Source: Carnobacterium_B sp045617425
GTDB taxonomy: Bacteria > Bacillota > Bacilli > Lactobacillales > Carnobacteriaceae
Assembly: GCF_045617425.1 (NCBI RefSeq)
Contig: NZ_JAZLIO010000006.1
Location: 169,181 to 233,180 of the forward strand
Length of the DNA stretch: 64,000 nt
Direction: 5' to 3'
The notes under the pieces were generated by a model. It did not search any database. It saw only the letters and a program-made list of their open reading frames with translations, and had not been told where the DNA came from. The translations under genes were made by a program, and so were the position numbers. This document shows positions 26,856-35,618 of the stretch, piece after piece (within the stretch, counting starts at the first letter, position 1; each line of letters starts with the position of its first letter).

Positions 26856-27842
26856 ATGGTAGGAATTATACTAGCAAGCCATGGCGAATTTGCTGAAGGC
26901 ATCTTGCAATCTGGCGCAATGATTTTTGGAGAACAAGAAAATGTTAAAGCTATTACCTTAATGCCAAGCGAAGGACCAGAAGACGTTAAAGCAAAAATGA
27001 AAACTGCAATCGCTTCGTTTGATGATCAAGATGAAGTATTGTTCTTAGTTGATTTATGGGGTGGAACTCCATTTAATCAAGCAAACACTTTGTTTGAAGA
27101 ACATAAAGAGAAGTGGGCAATCGTTGCCGGGTTAAATTTACCAATGGTAATTGAAGCTTATGCATCTCGTCTTTCAATGAATTCAGCTCAAGAAATTGCA
27201 GCACATATCATTGAAACAGCAAAAGAGGGTGTGAGAATCAGACCTGAAGAGTTGGAACCTGTATCAACAACTGCAGGTGCAACTGCTGAACCGGTACAAG
27301 GTTCGATCCCACCAGGAACAGTAGTTGGCGATGGTAAAATCAAAATAGTTCTAACACGTGTAGACTCTCGTTTACTACATGGTCAAGTAGCTACAGCATG
27401 GACAAAATCTGTGTTACCAAGCCGTATTATTATCGTTTCAGACGCTGTTGCTAAAGATGAACTTCGTAAGAAATTAATCGAACAAGCAGCACCACCAGGA
27501 GTTAAAGCTAACGTTGTTCCAATCAGTAAAATGATTGAAATTGCTAAAGATCCTCGTTTTGGAGGCACAAAAGCATTATTATTATTCGAAAATCCACAAG
27601 ATGTTATTAGAGTTATGGATGGCGGCGTAGACATTAAAGAAGTTAACGTTGGTTCTATGGCGCACTCAGTGGGTAAAGTGGTTGTAAGTAAAGTTCTTTC
27701 AATGGGACAAGAAGATGTAAAAGCTTTTGAAGAGATGAAAGCAAAAGGCGTTAAATTTGATGTACGTAAAGTACCAAATGATTCACGTGCCAACATGGAA
27801 GACATTCTTAAAAAAGCAAAAAATGAATTAGCACGCGCATAA
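26856..27842 (+). CDS. manL: Mannose-family PTS EIIAB
   Basis: The 328-residue fused phosphotransferase has EIIA-Man in residues 1-130 (phospho-His9 in LASHGEFAEG; LVDLWGGTPFNQA), an Ala/Pro/Thr-rich linker (about 137-157), and EIIB-Man from about 165 (TRVDSRLLHGQV, phospho-His175). It passes phosphate from HPr to sugar at the membrane channel formed by the next two genes. Fusion of A and B is typical of the glucose/mannose Man system of lactobacilli, enterococci and carnobacteria, the main glucose uptake route and class IIa bacteriocin receptor. Ribosome site TAGGAGG precedes the ATG. Confidence 0.92.
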   Translation: MVGIILASHGEFAEGILQSGAMIFGEQENVKAITLMPSEGPEDVKAKMKTAIASFDDQDEVLFLVDLWGGTPFNQANTLFEEHKEKWAIVAGLNLPMVIEAYASRLSMNSAQEIAAHIIETAKEGVRIRPEELEPVSTTAGATAEPVQGSIPPGTVVGDGKIKIVLTRVDSRLLHGQVATAWTKSVLPSRIIIVSDAVAKDELRKKLIEQAAPPGVKANVVPISKMIEIAKDPRFGGTKALLLFENPQDVIRVMDGGVDIKEVNVGSMAHSVGKVVVSKVLSMGQEDVKAFEEMKAKGVKFDVRKVPNDSRANMEDILKKAKNELARA

Positions 27843-27883
27843 TGAAATAATAAAATAATATTAAATTAAATAGGAGGCCTATT

Positions 27884-28684
27884 ATGTCTATAATATCAAT
27901 TATTCTAGTAATTCTTGTTGCATTTCTAGCCGGTATCGAAGGAATCTTAGACGAATTCCAATTTCATCAACCATTAGTGGCATGTACATTAATCGGTTTA
28001 GTAACAGGTAATTTAACAGCTTGTATCATTCTTGGCGGAACACTTCAAATGATCGCTCTTGGTTGGGCAAACATTGGAGCAGCCGTAGCACCAGATGCTG
28101 CATTAGCATCAGTTGCATCAGCAATCATTTTAGTATTAGGTGGACAAGGAGCAGCTGGAGTTCCAGCAGCAATCGCAGTTGCGGTTCCACTTGCAGTAGC
28201 AGGACTTTTCTTAACAATGGTTGTTCGTACATTAGCTGTACCTATCGTACATTTAATGGACAGCGCAGCTGAAGATGGCAATTTCAAAAGAATCGAACTG
28301 TTGCATATGGCTGCCGTAGCTATGCAAGGGATTCGTATTGCGATTCCAGCAGCAGCTCTTTTATTCATCCCAGCACAAACAGTTCAATCATTCTTAGAAT
28401 CTATGCCAGCTTGGTTAACTGACGGTATGGCAATCGGTGGTGGAATGGTCGTTGCGGTTGGTTATGCATTAGTTATCAACATGATGGCAACAAAAGAAGT
28501 ATGGCCGTTCTTTATTATCGGTTTCGTAGTAGCAGCAATTTCTCAATTAACTCTTATTGCTCTTGGAGCATTAGGCGTAGCTTTAGCTCTTATTTACTTG
28601 AACCTTTCTAAAATGGGTGGTTCTTCAAATGGTGGCGGAAGTAACTCTGGTGACCCGCTTGGCGATATCTTAAACGATTATTAA
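27884..28684 (+). CDS. manM: Mannose-family PTS EIIC
   Basis: The 266-residue polytopic protein opens with AGIEGILDEFQFHQPLVACTLIGLVTGN, the conserved EIIC-Man start, and has Ala-rich spans around LASVASAIILVLGGQG. The C-terminal tail is Gly/Ser/Asn-rich. With IID it makes the sugar channel. The gene uses very regular, highly biased codons, as expected of a strongly expressed operon. Confidence 0.92.
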   Translation: MSIISIILVILVAFLAGIEGILDEFQFHQPLVACTLIGLVTGNLTACIILGGTLQMIALGWANIGAAVAPDAALASVASAIILVLGGQGAAGVPAAIAVAVPLAVAGLFLTMVVRTLAVPIVHLMDSAAEDGNFKRIELLHMAAVAMQGIRIAIPAAALLFIPAQTVQSFLESMPAWLTDGMAIGGGMVVAVGYALVINMMATKEVWPFFIIGFVVAAISQLTLIALGALGVALALIYLNLSKMGGSSNGGGSNSGDPLGDILNDY

Positions 28685-28705
28685 TCCTGAAGGAGGAGAA
28701 GAGAC

Positions 28706-29617
28706 ATGGCAGAAAAAATTCAGTTAACTAAAAAAGATCGCTTAGCCGTAGCATGGCGCTCTACGTTCATTCAAGGTTCTTGGAACTACGAACGTATGCA
28801 AAATGGTGGTTGGGCTTATGCAATGATTCCAGCAATTAAAAAATTATACACTACTAAAGAGGATCGCTCATTAGCGTTAAAACGTCATTTAGAATTCTTT
28901 AACACTCACCCATACATTGCTTCACCAATTCTTGGAGTTACTTTAGCTCTTGAAGAAGAACGTGCAAACGGAGCTCCAGTTGATGATGTAGCAATTCAAG
29001 GGGTAAAAGTTGGTATGATGGGTCCTTTGGCCGGTGTTGGTGACCCAGTGTTCTGGTTTACAGTACGTCCGATGTTAGGTGCTCTTGGAGCATCATTAGC
29101 AATGGGTGGAAGTATCCTTGGACCAATCATTTTCTTCGTAGCTTGGAACTTAATTCGTTGGGGATTCATGTGGTACACACAAGAATTCGGTTATAAAGCC
29201 GGTTCTAAAATCACAGAAGATCTTTCAGGTGGATTATTACAAGATATTACAAAAGGTGCATCAATTCTAGGTATGTTCGTATTAGCTGCTTTAGTGCAGC
29301 GGTGGGTTTCAATCAGTTTCCAACCGGTTGTTTCCAGAGTTCAACTAGATGAAGGAGCATACATCAAATGGGATGAACTTCCAATGGGTGGCGAAGGAAT
29401 TCGTCAAGCCTTTGAACAAGTCAACTCAGGATTGGCGCTTTCACCTATAAAAGTAACAACTTTACAAAACAACTTGGATCAATTGATTCCAGGATTAGCT
29501 GCATTGGCTTTAACAATGTTCTGTATGTGGTTGCTTAAGAAAAAAGTTAGTCCAATCGTTATTATTCTTGGCTTATTCGTAGTCGGAATCGGTGGACATT
29601 TAATCGGACTTTTATAA
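28706..29617 (+). CDS. manN: Mannose-family PTS EIID
   Basis: The 303-residue protein has the EIID-Man signature: a cytoplasmic start with SWNYERMQNGGWAYAMIPAIKKLY, LKRHLEFFNTHPYIASPILG, and GMMGPLAGVGDPVFWFTVRP, followed by spans near residues 120-150, 185-205 and 275-303. A family-typical extracellular region lies around residues 215-260. It completes the Man channel with EIIC. Confidence 0.92.
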   Translation: MAEKIQLTKKDRLAVAWRSTFIQGSWNYERMQNGGWAYAMIPAIKKLYTTKEDRSLALKRHLEFFNTHPYIASPILGVTLALEEERANGAPVDDVAIQGVKVGMMGPLAGVGDPVFWFTVRPMLGALGASLAMGGSILGPIIFFVAWNLIRWGFMWYTQEFGYKAGSKITEDLSGGLLQDITKGASILGMFVLAALVQRWVSISFQPVVSRVQLDEGAYIKWDELPMGGEGIRQAFEQVNSGLALSPIKVTTLQNNLDQLIPGLAALALTMFCMWLLKKKVSPIVIILGLFVVGIGGHLIGLL

Positions 29618-29665
29618 GATCAACTAAAAAGTCGTTTAAAATCTCTGAATCACTACTAATTCGCA

Positions 29666-29704
29666 ATAAAAAGTGGCTGGGATCATCTCAGTCACTTTTT
29701 TTAT
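29666..29704 (+). terminator. Terminator after manN
   Basis: AAAAAGTG-CTG pairs with CAG-CACTTTTT followed by T-rich sequence. It separates manLMN from manO, so manO may come from read-through or its own promoter. Confidence 0.75.
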
Positions 29705-29768
29705 TGCTCTAAGCACTTAAAACAACGTATAATAATGAAAAGATGATAAATGAAATGGAGCAGATAGA

Positions 29769-30173
29769 ATGGTTGAATCAATTAATACAAAAGTAGATTT
29801 AGTAATAGATGCCACTGCTTTTACAGGATTAACGGATTATGGGAAAATTATGATTGGGGATAAGGGATTTGAGTTCTTTAATTCTCGCGACAAACGTAAA
29901 TTTGTTCAAATTCCTTGGGAAGAAGTAGAGAACGTTATTGCTTCTGTAATGTTTAAAGGGAAATGGATACCACGTTATGCTATTGAAACAAAAAGATCTG
30001 GTACGTTTACCTTTTCATCTAAGGATCCTAAGAAAGTTCTTCGAGCTATCCAAGTATATGTAGATCCAAGTCATATGGTCCATTCCTTAAGCTTCTTTGA
30101 GGTTATAAAACGTGCATTTAAATCGATTGGGAAAAAGAAAACGAAGATTAGAAAAACTAAGAAAAAGAAATAA
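29769..30173 (+). CDS. manO: DUF956 family protein ManO
   Basis: The 134-residue protein matches DUF956, found almost always next to mannose PTS operons of Lactobacillales: TGLTDYGKIMIGDKGFEFFN, FVQIPWEEVENVIASV and FTFSSKDPKKVLRAI. The last 25 residues are nearly all Lys/Arg/Thr/Ile. A regulatory role in the Man system has been proposed for the family; no enzymatic motif is seen. A terminator lies between manN and this gene. Confidence 0.85.
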   Translation: MVESINTKVDLVIDATAFTGLTDYGKIMIGDKGFEFFNSRDKRKFVQIPWEEVENVIASVMFKGKWIPRYAIETKRSGTFTFSSKDPKKVLRAIQVYVDPSHMVHSLSFFEVIKRAFKSIGKKKTKIRKTKKKK

Positions 30174-30210
30174 TAATGCTAAGTTAATTGTGATTTAAAA
30201 AGTATTACGT

Positions 30211-30244
30211 AAGTCTAGAAGTCTATAATTCTAGACTTTTTTTG
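30211..30244 (+). terminator. Terminator after manO
   Basis: AAGTCTAGAA (30211-30220) pairs perfectly with TTCTAGACTT (30229-30238), followed by a T-run. Confidence 0.8.
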
Positions 30245-30380
30245 TATAAGAATGTTATTGATCCAATCATTGTTGTGTAAAGTAAGTAGATTATAATTAA
30301 TTAACTCATGGATATGATAAAATAAATGTTGAGGAATTATTAGTTTAAGGGTGAAATAGAGTTGTTTTAAAATTGGAGAG

Positions 30381-30848
30381 ATGGCCGTATCTGACTTATT
30401 TTTTAACCATGGTGCCGCGAGTAAAGGAGACTGTCCTGCTTTCACTGAAGATGGAGACATTCAAGTTCAGCAACTGTTTCCAGATGAAACATTACCTGGA
30501 TATGATGCTTTTGAAGTACATGCCTTGGGAGGTGTAGTATTTTATACAGCTCTTTTAGGGATTACAAGCTATTATGAAACCCTAAAAACACAGGCCACTA
30601 CAGAAGGATTTCATAATATAGTAAATACAGACTATTCTATGCACAAATATTTATTAGGAGATAATGGAGCAATCTATGAGTTGATTGGAACAGTGGGAGA
30701 AATAGCAAATTTCAGTGCAGGTTATAGTGAATATGTTTATGACGGGATCACTAAGCTAAAGGCTGAATCAGTTGGAAATTTTATTTTTAAAGTTTCAGAT
30801 AATATAGATGCACAGGAAGAATGGGTACGTATACTGACAGAAAATTAG
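30381..30848 (+). CDS. Hypothetical protein, 155 residues
   Basis: I do not recognise this protein. It is acidic, without signal peptide or clear membrane span, and contains a Gly/Ala-rich middle (HALGGVVFYTALLG). The ribosome site is odd: GGAGAG (30375-30380) touches the ATG with no spacer, and an in-frame TAG lies at 30357-30359 with no other start codon between, so expression may be weak or this may be the 3' part of a decayed gene. A possible promoter, TTGTTG (30270-30275) with TATAAT (30292-30297), lies about 85 bases upstream. It sits between manO and the sigma-54 activator gene. Confidence 0.5.
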   Translation: MAVSDLFFNHGAASKGDCPAFTEDGDIQVQQLFPDETLPGYDAFEVHALGGVVFYTALLGITSYYETLKTQATTEGFHNIVNTDYSMHKYLLGDNGAIYELIGTVGEIANFSAGYSEYVYDGITKLKAESVGNFIFKVSDNIDAQEEWVRILTEN

Positions 30849-31009
30849 AAGAAATAAAAATTATAGTCTTTTAACAAATAATTAAATACTAAGATAATCC
30901 TTGCAGAACACTAATGTATTAATCTTGAGAGAGTTTTTTTGCAAAAAAGACACTTTTAAATATTAAATAGGTACCTAATATGTGAATAAGTTAAATTAGC
31001 AATAAAAGA

Positions 31010-31037
31010 TTGACTTATTAGGTTATTCACCTAATAT
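31010..31037 (+). promoter_or_regulatory. Possible promoter of the PTS activator gene
   Basis: TTGACT (31010-31015), 16-bp spacer, TAATAT (31032-31037). The element lies amid inverted copies of ACTTATT/GTGAATAAGT and a repeated CCTAATAT, which could be an operator. Confidence 0.4.
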
Positions 31038-31055
31038 AAAACTGAGGTGAATATA

Positions 31056-33830
31056 ATGTTAAAGAAAAAATTAGTAGATTATTTAGAAAACCAAACAGCC
31101 TTCTTTGATTCACTTAATGTAAGCGATATTTTTACAGCTAAAAGGATGGCTGAAGAATTTGGAATAAAAAGAAATACTGTTAGTCATTACTTAAGTCAAC
31201 TAAATGAACAAGAGATTATTGTCAAAATTAATACACGTCCTGTTTATTTTTTACACAAAGAAGCTTTTGAAAATCAATTTTATTTTTTATCTAAAACTGT
31301 TTACAATAGCTTAGAAGAAGTAAAAAAAGAAAAACCTTTATTCTACAAAAAAAATGATTTATTCTCGTTACTAATTGGAAACAATGCAAGTCTGTCTCGT
31401 AGTATTGAACAGTTAAAGACTGCCATCTATTATCCTGATAATGGTTTGCCGGTTTTGCTGACAGGTGAAAGTGGGACGGGAAAAAGTTATATGGTGAAGA
31501 TTATTCACCAATTTTGCTTGGCTAATGATTTAATCGAAGAAGAAGTCCCTTTGGTTACTATGAATTGTGCACAATACGCCAATAACCCAGAGTTGTTAAC
31601 GAGTCAGTTATTTGGTCACGTTAAAGGTGCGTATACAGGAGCAGATGAAAATCGTAAAGGAGCATTTGAAGAATCGGATGGTGGAATATTATTTTTAGAT
31701 GAAGTTCATCGTTTGAATGCAGAAGGACAGGAAAAATTATTTACCTATTTAGATCAAGGAATTATTTATCGGATGGGTGAACCGAATAATCCACGAAAAG
31801 TTAAAACACGTTTATTCTTTGCCACAACAGAAGATCTTTCTAGTAGCTTTTTAACAACGTTTATTCGCCGGATTCCGGTACAAATTGAATTGCCTGCTTT
31901 AAGTTCTCGTACACAAAACGAACGTTTAGAAATGGTGTATGATTTTTTAATTAAAGAGCAGCGAAAAATAAAAAATCCATTATTAGTCAGCGGTCAAGTA
32001 TTGCATTTATTAAAAAATGGGACATATAAAGGTAATATTGGCGAACTAAAAAATGTGATAAAAGTAACTGTAGCAAATGCGTTTTCTCTACAAAGAGAAG
32101 AGTCAGAAGTAAAAATTGCCATACATCATTTGTCACCAGATTTTCTATCTCAGACTGTACTTAACACAAGTGCAGTCGTGGAAGAAAGTGTGCTGATTGA
32201 TGAGTCAACAACGGTAGAAAACTTAATTATTCAAAAAAACCCTGATCAACAAAGAATCATTCATACCTACGAAAAGTTATTAGTTGCATTCAGTACTCAT
32301 CGATCAAATTTAACTGGAGCAGAAGAAAGTATGAAACAAGAAGTAGATAATTTATTTAATTTCTTGATTTTTGAAACAGATAGGGAACAAAAACAAGAAT
32401 TACTTTTATTTATGACCCAATATGTACGCGATACATTAAAGCAGATGGAGACTTCTTATCAAATTACGTTTAATGGAAATACAGTTTATGCCATTAGTTA
32501 CTATCTTTTCCAACGCAGTAGTGTCCGATGGCAGCCGGAAAGTACTGAATTAATTCGTTTAATTAAGGAATTCAAAGAAAAAGTAGCACAGACATATACT
32601 ACACAGTTTCAATATATCGAACGGATTCTTATTTTAATTCAACCTAAATTAGATATTGAAGTATCGGATATGGACAAGATATTGCTTACACTCTATCTTA
32701 ATCGACTAGGAGTATCCCGAGAATCTATATCCGCTAAAGCTATTATTGTAGCTCATGGTTACGCTACAGCCAGTAGTATTGCAAATGTTGCCAACAATAT
32801 GTTAGGGAAAAATATTTTTGAATCGTTTGATATGCCACTTGATACTACGCCACAAAAAATTGCTGAAGAAATTGTTGATTATTCAGAGAAAAATGATATC
32901 AGTAATGGCTTAGTTATTTTAGTTGATATGGGTTCATTAAAAGAAATTTATGAATATTTTCCACAACAATTGATAACTCCTATTATGATCATGAATAATG
33001 TCACAACACCTTTAGCACTTGCTGTTGGAGAAAATATTCAAAAAGAACTGAGTCTTGCTGATGTAGCAGTCCACTCGGCAAGTTATCTCAAACAGGATTG
33101 GAAATTAATCTATCCTCAAGAAAATAAAATTAAGGCTTTGCTGACGACTTGTTTTACAGGAATTGGAACGGCAAAACAAATTAGTCAATTATTAGAAGAA
33201 AGTTTGCCAGCAACAAGCCATTTAAAAGTAATACCTTATGATTATGAAACATTGCATAATCATAAAAAGAAAGAACCGGTCTTTTCGTTATATGATGTTG
33301 TTGGTATTATCGGAACCGCTAATCCGGCAATCAATGATATTCCATATCTTTCTCTTGAAGAATTAATTTCTGGAAAAGGAACGCAACATCTTTCTGATTG
33401 GCTAAAAAAAGTCATGACTCAAGAAGAAAATGAACAATTTAATAATCGTATGATTCGTAATTTTTCATTAAAAAAAGTTATTGATTCGGTTACCATTCTC
33501 GATAGTGATAAAGTCATGTACGAAGTTGAATTGTTTATGCGCATATTTGAAGAACTAACAGAACAGCAAATTGCGAATGAGAGTAAACTTGCTTTGTACA
33601 TTCATATTAGTTGTTTAATTGAACGGCTAATCCGTAATGAGACAATTGAAAACTATAGTTGGGAAAGGTTTACAAATCAGTGTCAAAAAGAACAGCTAAA
33701 AAAAATCAAAGAAGCGTTTAGTGTCATAGAGAAAAACTACAGTGTCAAGATTCCTGATTCTGAATTAGCTTATATCCATGATATCATTTTCCAAAAACTT
33801 GATGTATCACTAACTGAAGAAGAATTTTAA
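31056..33830 (+). CDS. gfrR: LevR/GfrR-type sigma-54 enhancer-binding PTS regulator
   Basis: This 924-residue activator has an N-terminal winged helix (FGIKRNTVSHYLSQL), a sigma-54 AAA+ domain with Walker A GESGTGKS (137-144), sigma-54-contacting GAYTGA (191-196; Tyr for the usual Phe) and Walker B GGILFLDEVH, then a PRD, an EIIA-Man-like domain (IIVAHGYATASSI), an EIIB-like region and a second PRD. Phosphorylation of PRD and EII-like domains by PTS proteins normally sets activity. A GTG at 31047 lies inside the ribosome site GAGGTG (31044-31049), so the ATG at 31056 is the start. It most likely activates the gfr-type operon directly downstream. Confidence 0.88.
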   Translation: MLKKKLVDYLENQTAFFDSLNVSDIFTAKRMAEEFGIKRNTVSHYLSQLNEQEIIVKINTRPVYFLHKEAFENQFYFLSKTVYNSLEEVKKEKPLFYKKNDLFSLLIGNNASLSRSIEQLKTAIYYPDNGLPVLLTGESGTGKSYMVKIIHQFCLANDLIEEEVPLVTMNCAQYANNPELLTSQLFGHVKGAYTGADENRKGAFEESDGGILFLDEVHRLNAEGQEKLFTYLDQGIIYRMGEPNNPRKVKTRLFFATTEDLSSSFLTTFIRRIPVQIELPALSSRTQNERLEMVYDFLIKEQRKIKNPLLVSGQVLHLLKNGTYKGNIGELKNVIKVTVANAFSLQREESEVKIAIHHLSPDFLSQTVLNTSAVVEESVLIDESTTVENLIIQKNPDQQRIIHTYEKLLVAFSTHRSNLTGAEESMKQEVDNLFNFLIFETDREQKQELLLFMTQYVRDTLKQMETSYQITFNGNTVYAISYYLFQRSSVRWQPESTELIRLIKEFKEKVAQTYTTQFQYIERILILIQPKLDIEVSDMDKILLTLYLNRLGVSRESISAKAIIVAHGYATASSIANVANNMLGKNIFESFDMPLDTTPQKIAEEIVDYSEKNDISNGLVILVDMGSLKEIYEYFPQQLITPIMIMNNVTTPLALAVGENIQKELSLADVAVHSASYLKQDWKLIYPQENKIKALLTTCFTGIGTAKQISQLLEESLPATSHLKVIPYDYETLHNHKKKEPVFSLYDVVGIIGTANPAINDIPYLSLEELISGKGTQHLSDWLKKVMTQEENEQFNNRMIRNFSLKKVIDSVTILDSDKVMYEVELFMRIFEELTEQQIANESKLALYIHISCLIERLIRNETIENYSWERFTNQCQKEQLKKIKEAFSVIEKNYSVKIPDSELAYIHDIIFQKLDVSLTEEEF

Positions 33831-33837
33831 TAATCAC

Positions 33838-33874
33838 AAAGAGCGTGCCACTATATTTGGCACGCTCTTTGCAT
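33838..33874 (+). promoter_or_regulatory. Sigma-54 promoter embedded in a hairpin
   Basis: TGGCACGCTCTTTGCAT has GG at 33859-33860 and GC at 33871-33872, exactly 10 bases between, a near-perfect -24/-12 promoter for the downstream PTS operon. Its first 13 bases (33858-33870) are also the right arm of a perfect inverted repeat whose left arm is 33838-33850, directly after the activator stop codon. The hairpin probably ends or protects the activator mRNA, although no strong T-run follows. Confidence 0.85.
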
Positions 33875-33903
33875 ATATATAGATATAAGAGAGGTGAAAA
33901 AAG

Positions 33904-34323
33904 GTGGAAAGAAAATTAATTTTAGCCAGTCATGGAAATTTTGCATCGGGAATTTTAAGTTCATTAGAACTAATTTGTGGTAAAAACGATAAAATCACAA
34001 CTATTGATACTTATATGACAGCTGATTACAATTTAATCGAAGAAATAAAAGTACTTATGGACTTAAACAAAGAAAATGAATTGATTGTTGTAACCGATAT
34101 TTTTGGCGGTAGTATAAATAATGAATTTTTAAACTATATTTATACCCCAAATTTTTATTTAGTTGCAGGAATGAATTTACCGTTATTAATCGAATTAATG
34201 ACCCGATTGGAATTCGCTGATTCAATTCCGGAAATGATTAAACAGTCATTAGTTAATTCAACATCGACAATTCAATTTTGTAATGAAACGATTCAAAATA
34301 AAACTGAAGAAGAAGAATTTTAA
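33904..34323 (+). CDS. gfrA: Mannose-family PTS EIIA (gfr-type operon)
   Basis: The 139-residue stand-alone EIIA-Man domain has phospho-His10 in LASHGNFASG and the VVTDIFGGSINNEF loop. It is GTG-initiated with GAGGTG seven bases upstream. Unlike manL, A and B are separate genes here. Gene symbol rests on operon order, not on a sequence search. Confidence 0.85.
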   Translation: MERKLILASHGNFASGILSSLELICGKNDKITTIDTYMTADYNLIEEIKVLMDLNKENELIVVTDIFGGSINNEFLNYIYTPNFYLVAGMNLPLLIELMTRLEFADSIPEMIKQSLVNSTSTIQFCNETIQNKTEEEEF

Positions 34324-34337
34324 AGGAGGCAAATAAC

Positions 34338-34808
34338 ATGCTTAAATTATTACGTGTAGATCATCGCTTATTACACGGCCAAGTAGCTTTTTCATGGACA
34401 CAAAATATAGGTGCAGATTGTATTTTAATTGCTAATGACGATGTTCCACAAAATGATATCCGTAAAACAACGATTAAGTTAGCTAAACCACAAGGTGTAA
34501 AGTTAGTTATAAAAAGTATCGAAGACTCTATTCAAGCTTTAAAAAGCGGCGTAACAGATAAATACAAATTGTTTATTGTTGTGGAATCAGTAAAAGATGC
34601 AAAGAGATTAGCAGAAGCTTACCCAGAAATCCAACAAATCAATTTAGGAGGTATAAAGGTACGTGAAGGTACAAGAAATATTTCTAAAGCGATTAATATT
34701 ACGCTTGAAGAAGAAGAGTTGATAAAAGAATTAGTCGATAAAGGAATTGAAGTCGAAATTCGTCAAGTACCAACAGATAAAAAAGTTGCTGCATTAAATG
34801 CTCTTTAA
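34338..34808 (+). CDS. gfrB: Mannose-family PTS EIIB (gfr-type operon)
   Basis: The 156-residue EIIB-Man domain has catalytic His13 in VDHRLLHGQV and the conserved IRKTTIKLAKPQGVK helix. It passes phosphate from the EIIA to the substrate as it enters through IIC/IID. It starts 14 bases after gfrA with AAAGGAGG upstream. Confidence 0.87.
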   Translation: MLKLLRVDHRLLHGQVAFSWTQNIGADCILIANDDVPQNDIRKTTIKLAKPQGVKLVIKSIEDSIQALKSGVTDKYKLFIVVESVKDAKRLAEAYPEIQQINLGGIKVREGTRNISKAINITLEEEELIKELVDKGIEVEIRQVPTDKKVAALNAL

Positions 34809-34826
34809 AAGAAAGGAAGAAAATAG

Positions 34827-35618
34827 ATGATCATGCATGCTGTCCTTCTGGGAATTGTGGCTTTTATTGCCCAATCTGAATATGCTTTAGGAACTTCATT
34901 ATTATCTCGTCCAATTGTGACGGGTTTGTTTACTGGAATTGTATTAGGTGATATTAATACTGGTATTATCATGGGAGCTACTTTAGAGTTAGCTTTCATT
35001 GGTTCATTCTCAGTAGGTGCTTCAATACCACCAGATGTTGTAACAGGTGGTATTTTAGGAACTGCTTTTGCTATTACGGCTGGTGCTGGTACTGAAACTG
35101 CTCTATTATTAGGACTTCCAATTGCTACATTGACGTTGATTTTTAAAAATGTTTATTTAGGGTTATTGATTCCAATTATGAATAACAAAGCAGATCGCTA
35201 CGCAAGTGAAGGGAATTATAAAGGCGTTGAACGGATGCATTTAACTGCAGGATTTGGTTTATCTTTAATGCTTGCTTTAATTGTTGGAATTTCTTTTTCA
35301 GTAGGAAGCAATACAATCAAAGGCTTATTGGATATGATTCCTGAATTTGTCCAACATGGGTTATCTGTTGCTACTGGTATTATCCCAGCACTAGGATTCG
35401 CAATGTTAGCTCGCCTATTAATTAATAAAGCGGTGGCACCGTATTTCTTCTTAGGGTTTATTGTTGCAGCATACTTAAATATTCCGGTTACTGGAATTGC
35501 TGTTTTTGGTGCAATCATAGCGGTCATTGTTGTAAATATTATGAACTTTAGAAAAGGACAAACTGACGGAGTACAAACAATAAATGGGGAGGTTATCGAC
35601 GATGACGAAGACTTCTAA
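34827..35618 (+). CDS. gfrC: Mannose-family PTS EIIC (gfr-type operon)
   Basis: The 263-residue polytopic channel subunit shows the family start AIAQSEYALGTSLLSRPIVTGLFTGIVLG in slightly varied form, IMGATLELAFIGSFSVGASIPPD, and an acidic C-terminus. Its 3' end overlaps the start of the IID gene by 17 bases. Confidence 0.87.
   Translation: MIMHAVLLGIVAFIAQSEYALGTSLLSRPIVTGLFTGIVLGDINTGIIMGATLELAFIGSFSVGASIPPDVVTGGILGTAFAITAGAGTETALLLGLPIATLTLIFKNVYLGLLIPIMNNKADRYASEGNYKGVERMHLTAGFGLSLMLALIVGISFSVGSNTIKGLLDMIPEFVQHGLSVATGIIPALGFAMLARLLINKAVAPYFFLGFIVAAYLNIPVTGIAVFGAIIAVIVVNIMNFRKGQTDGVQTINGEVIDDDEDF

Noticed and set aside
30215..30460. 81-codon minus-strand ORF
   Set aside because: It crosses the manO terminator and the promoter and start of the plus-strand gene at 30381, with no ribosome site.
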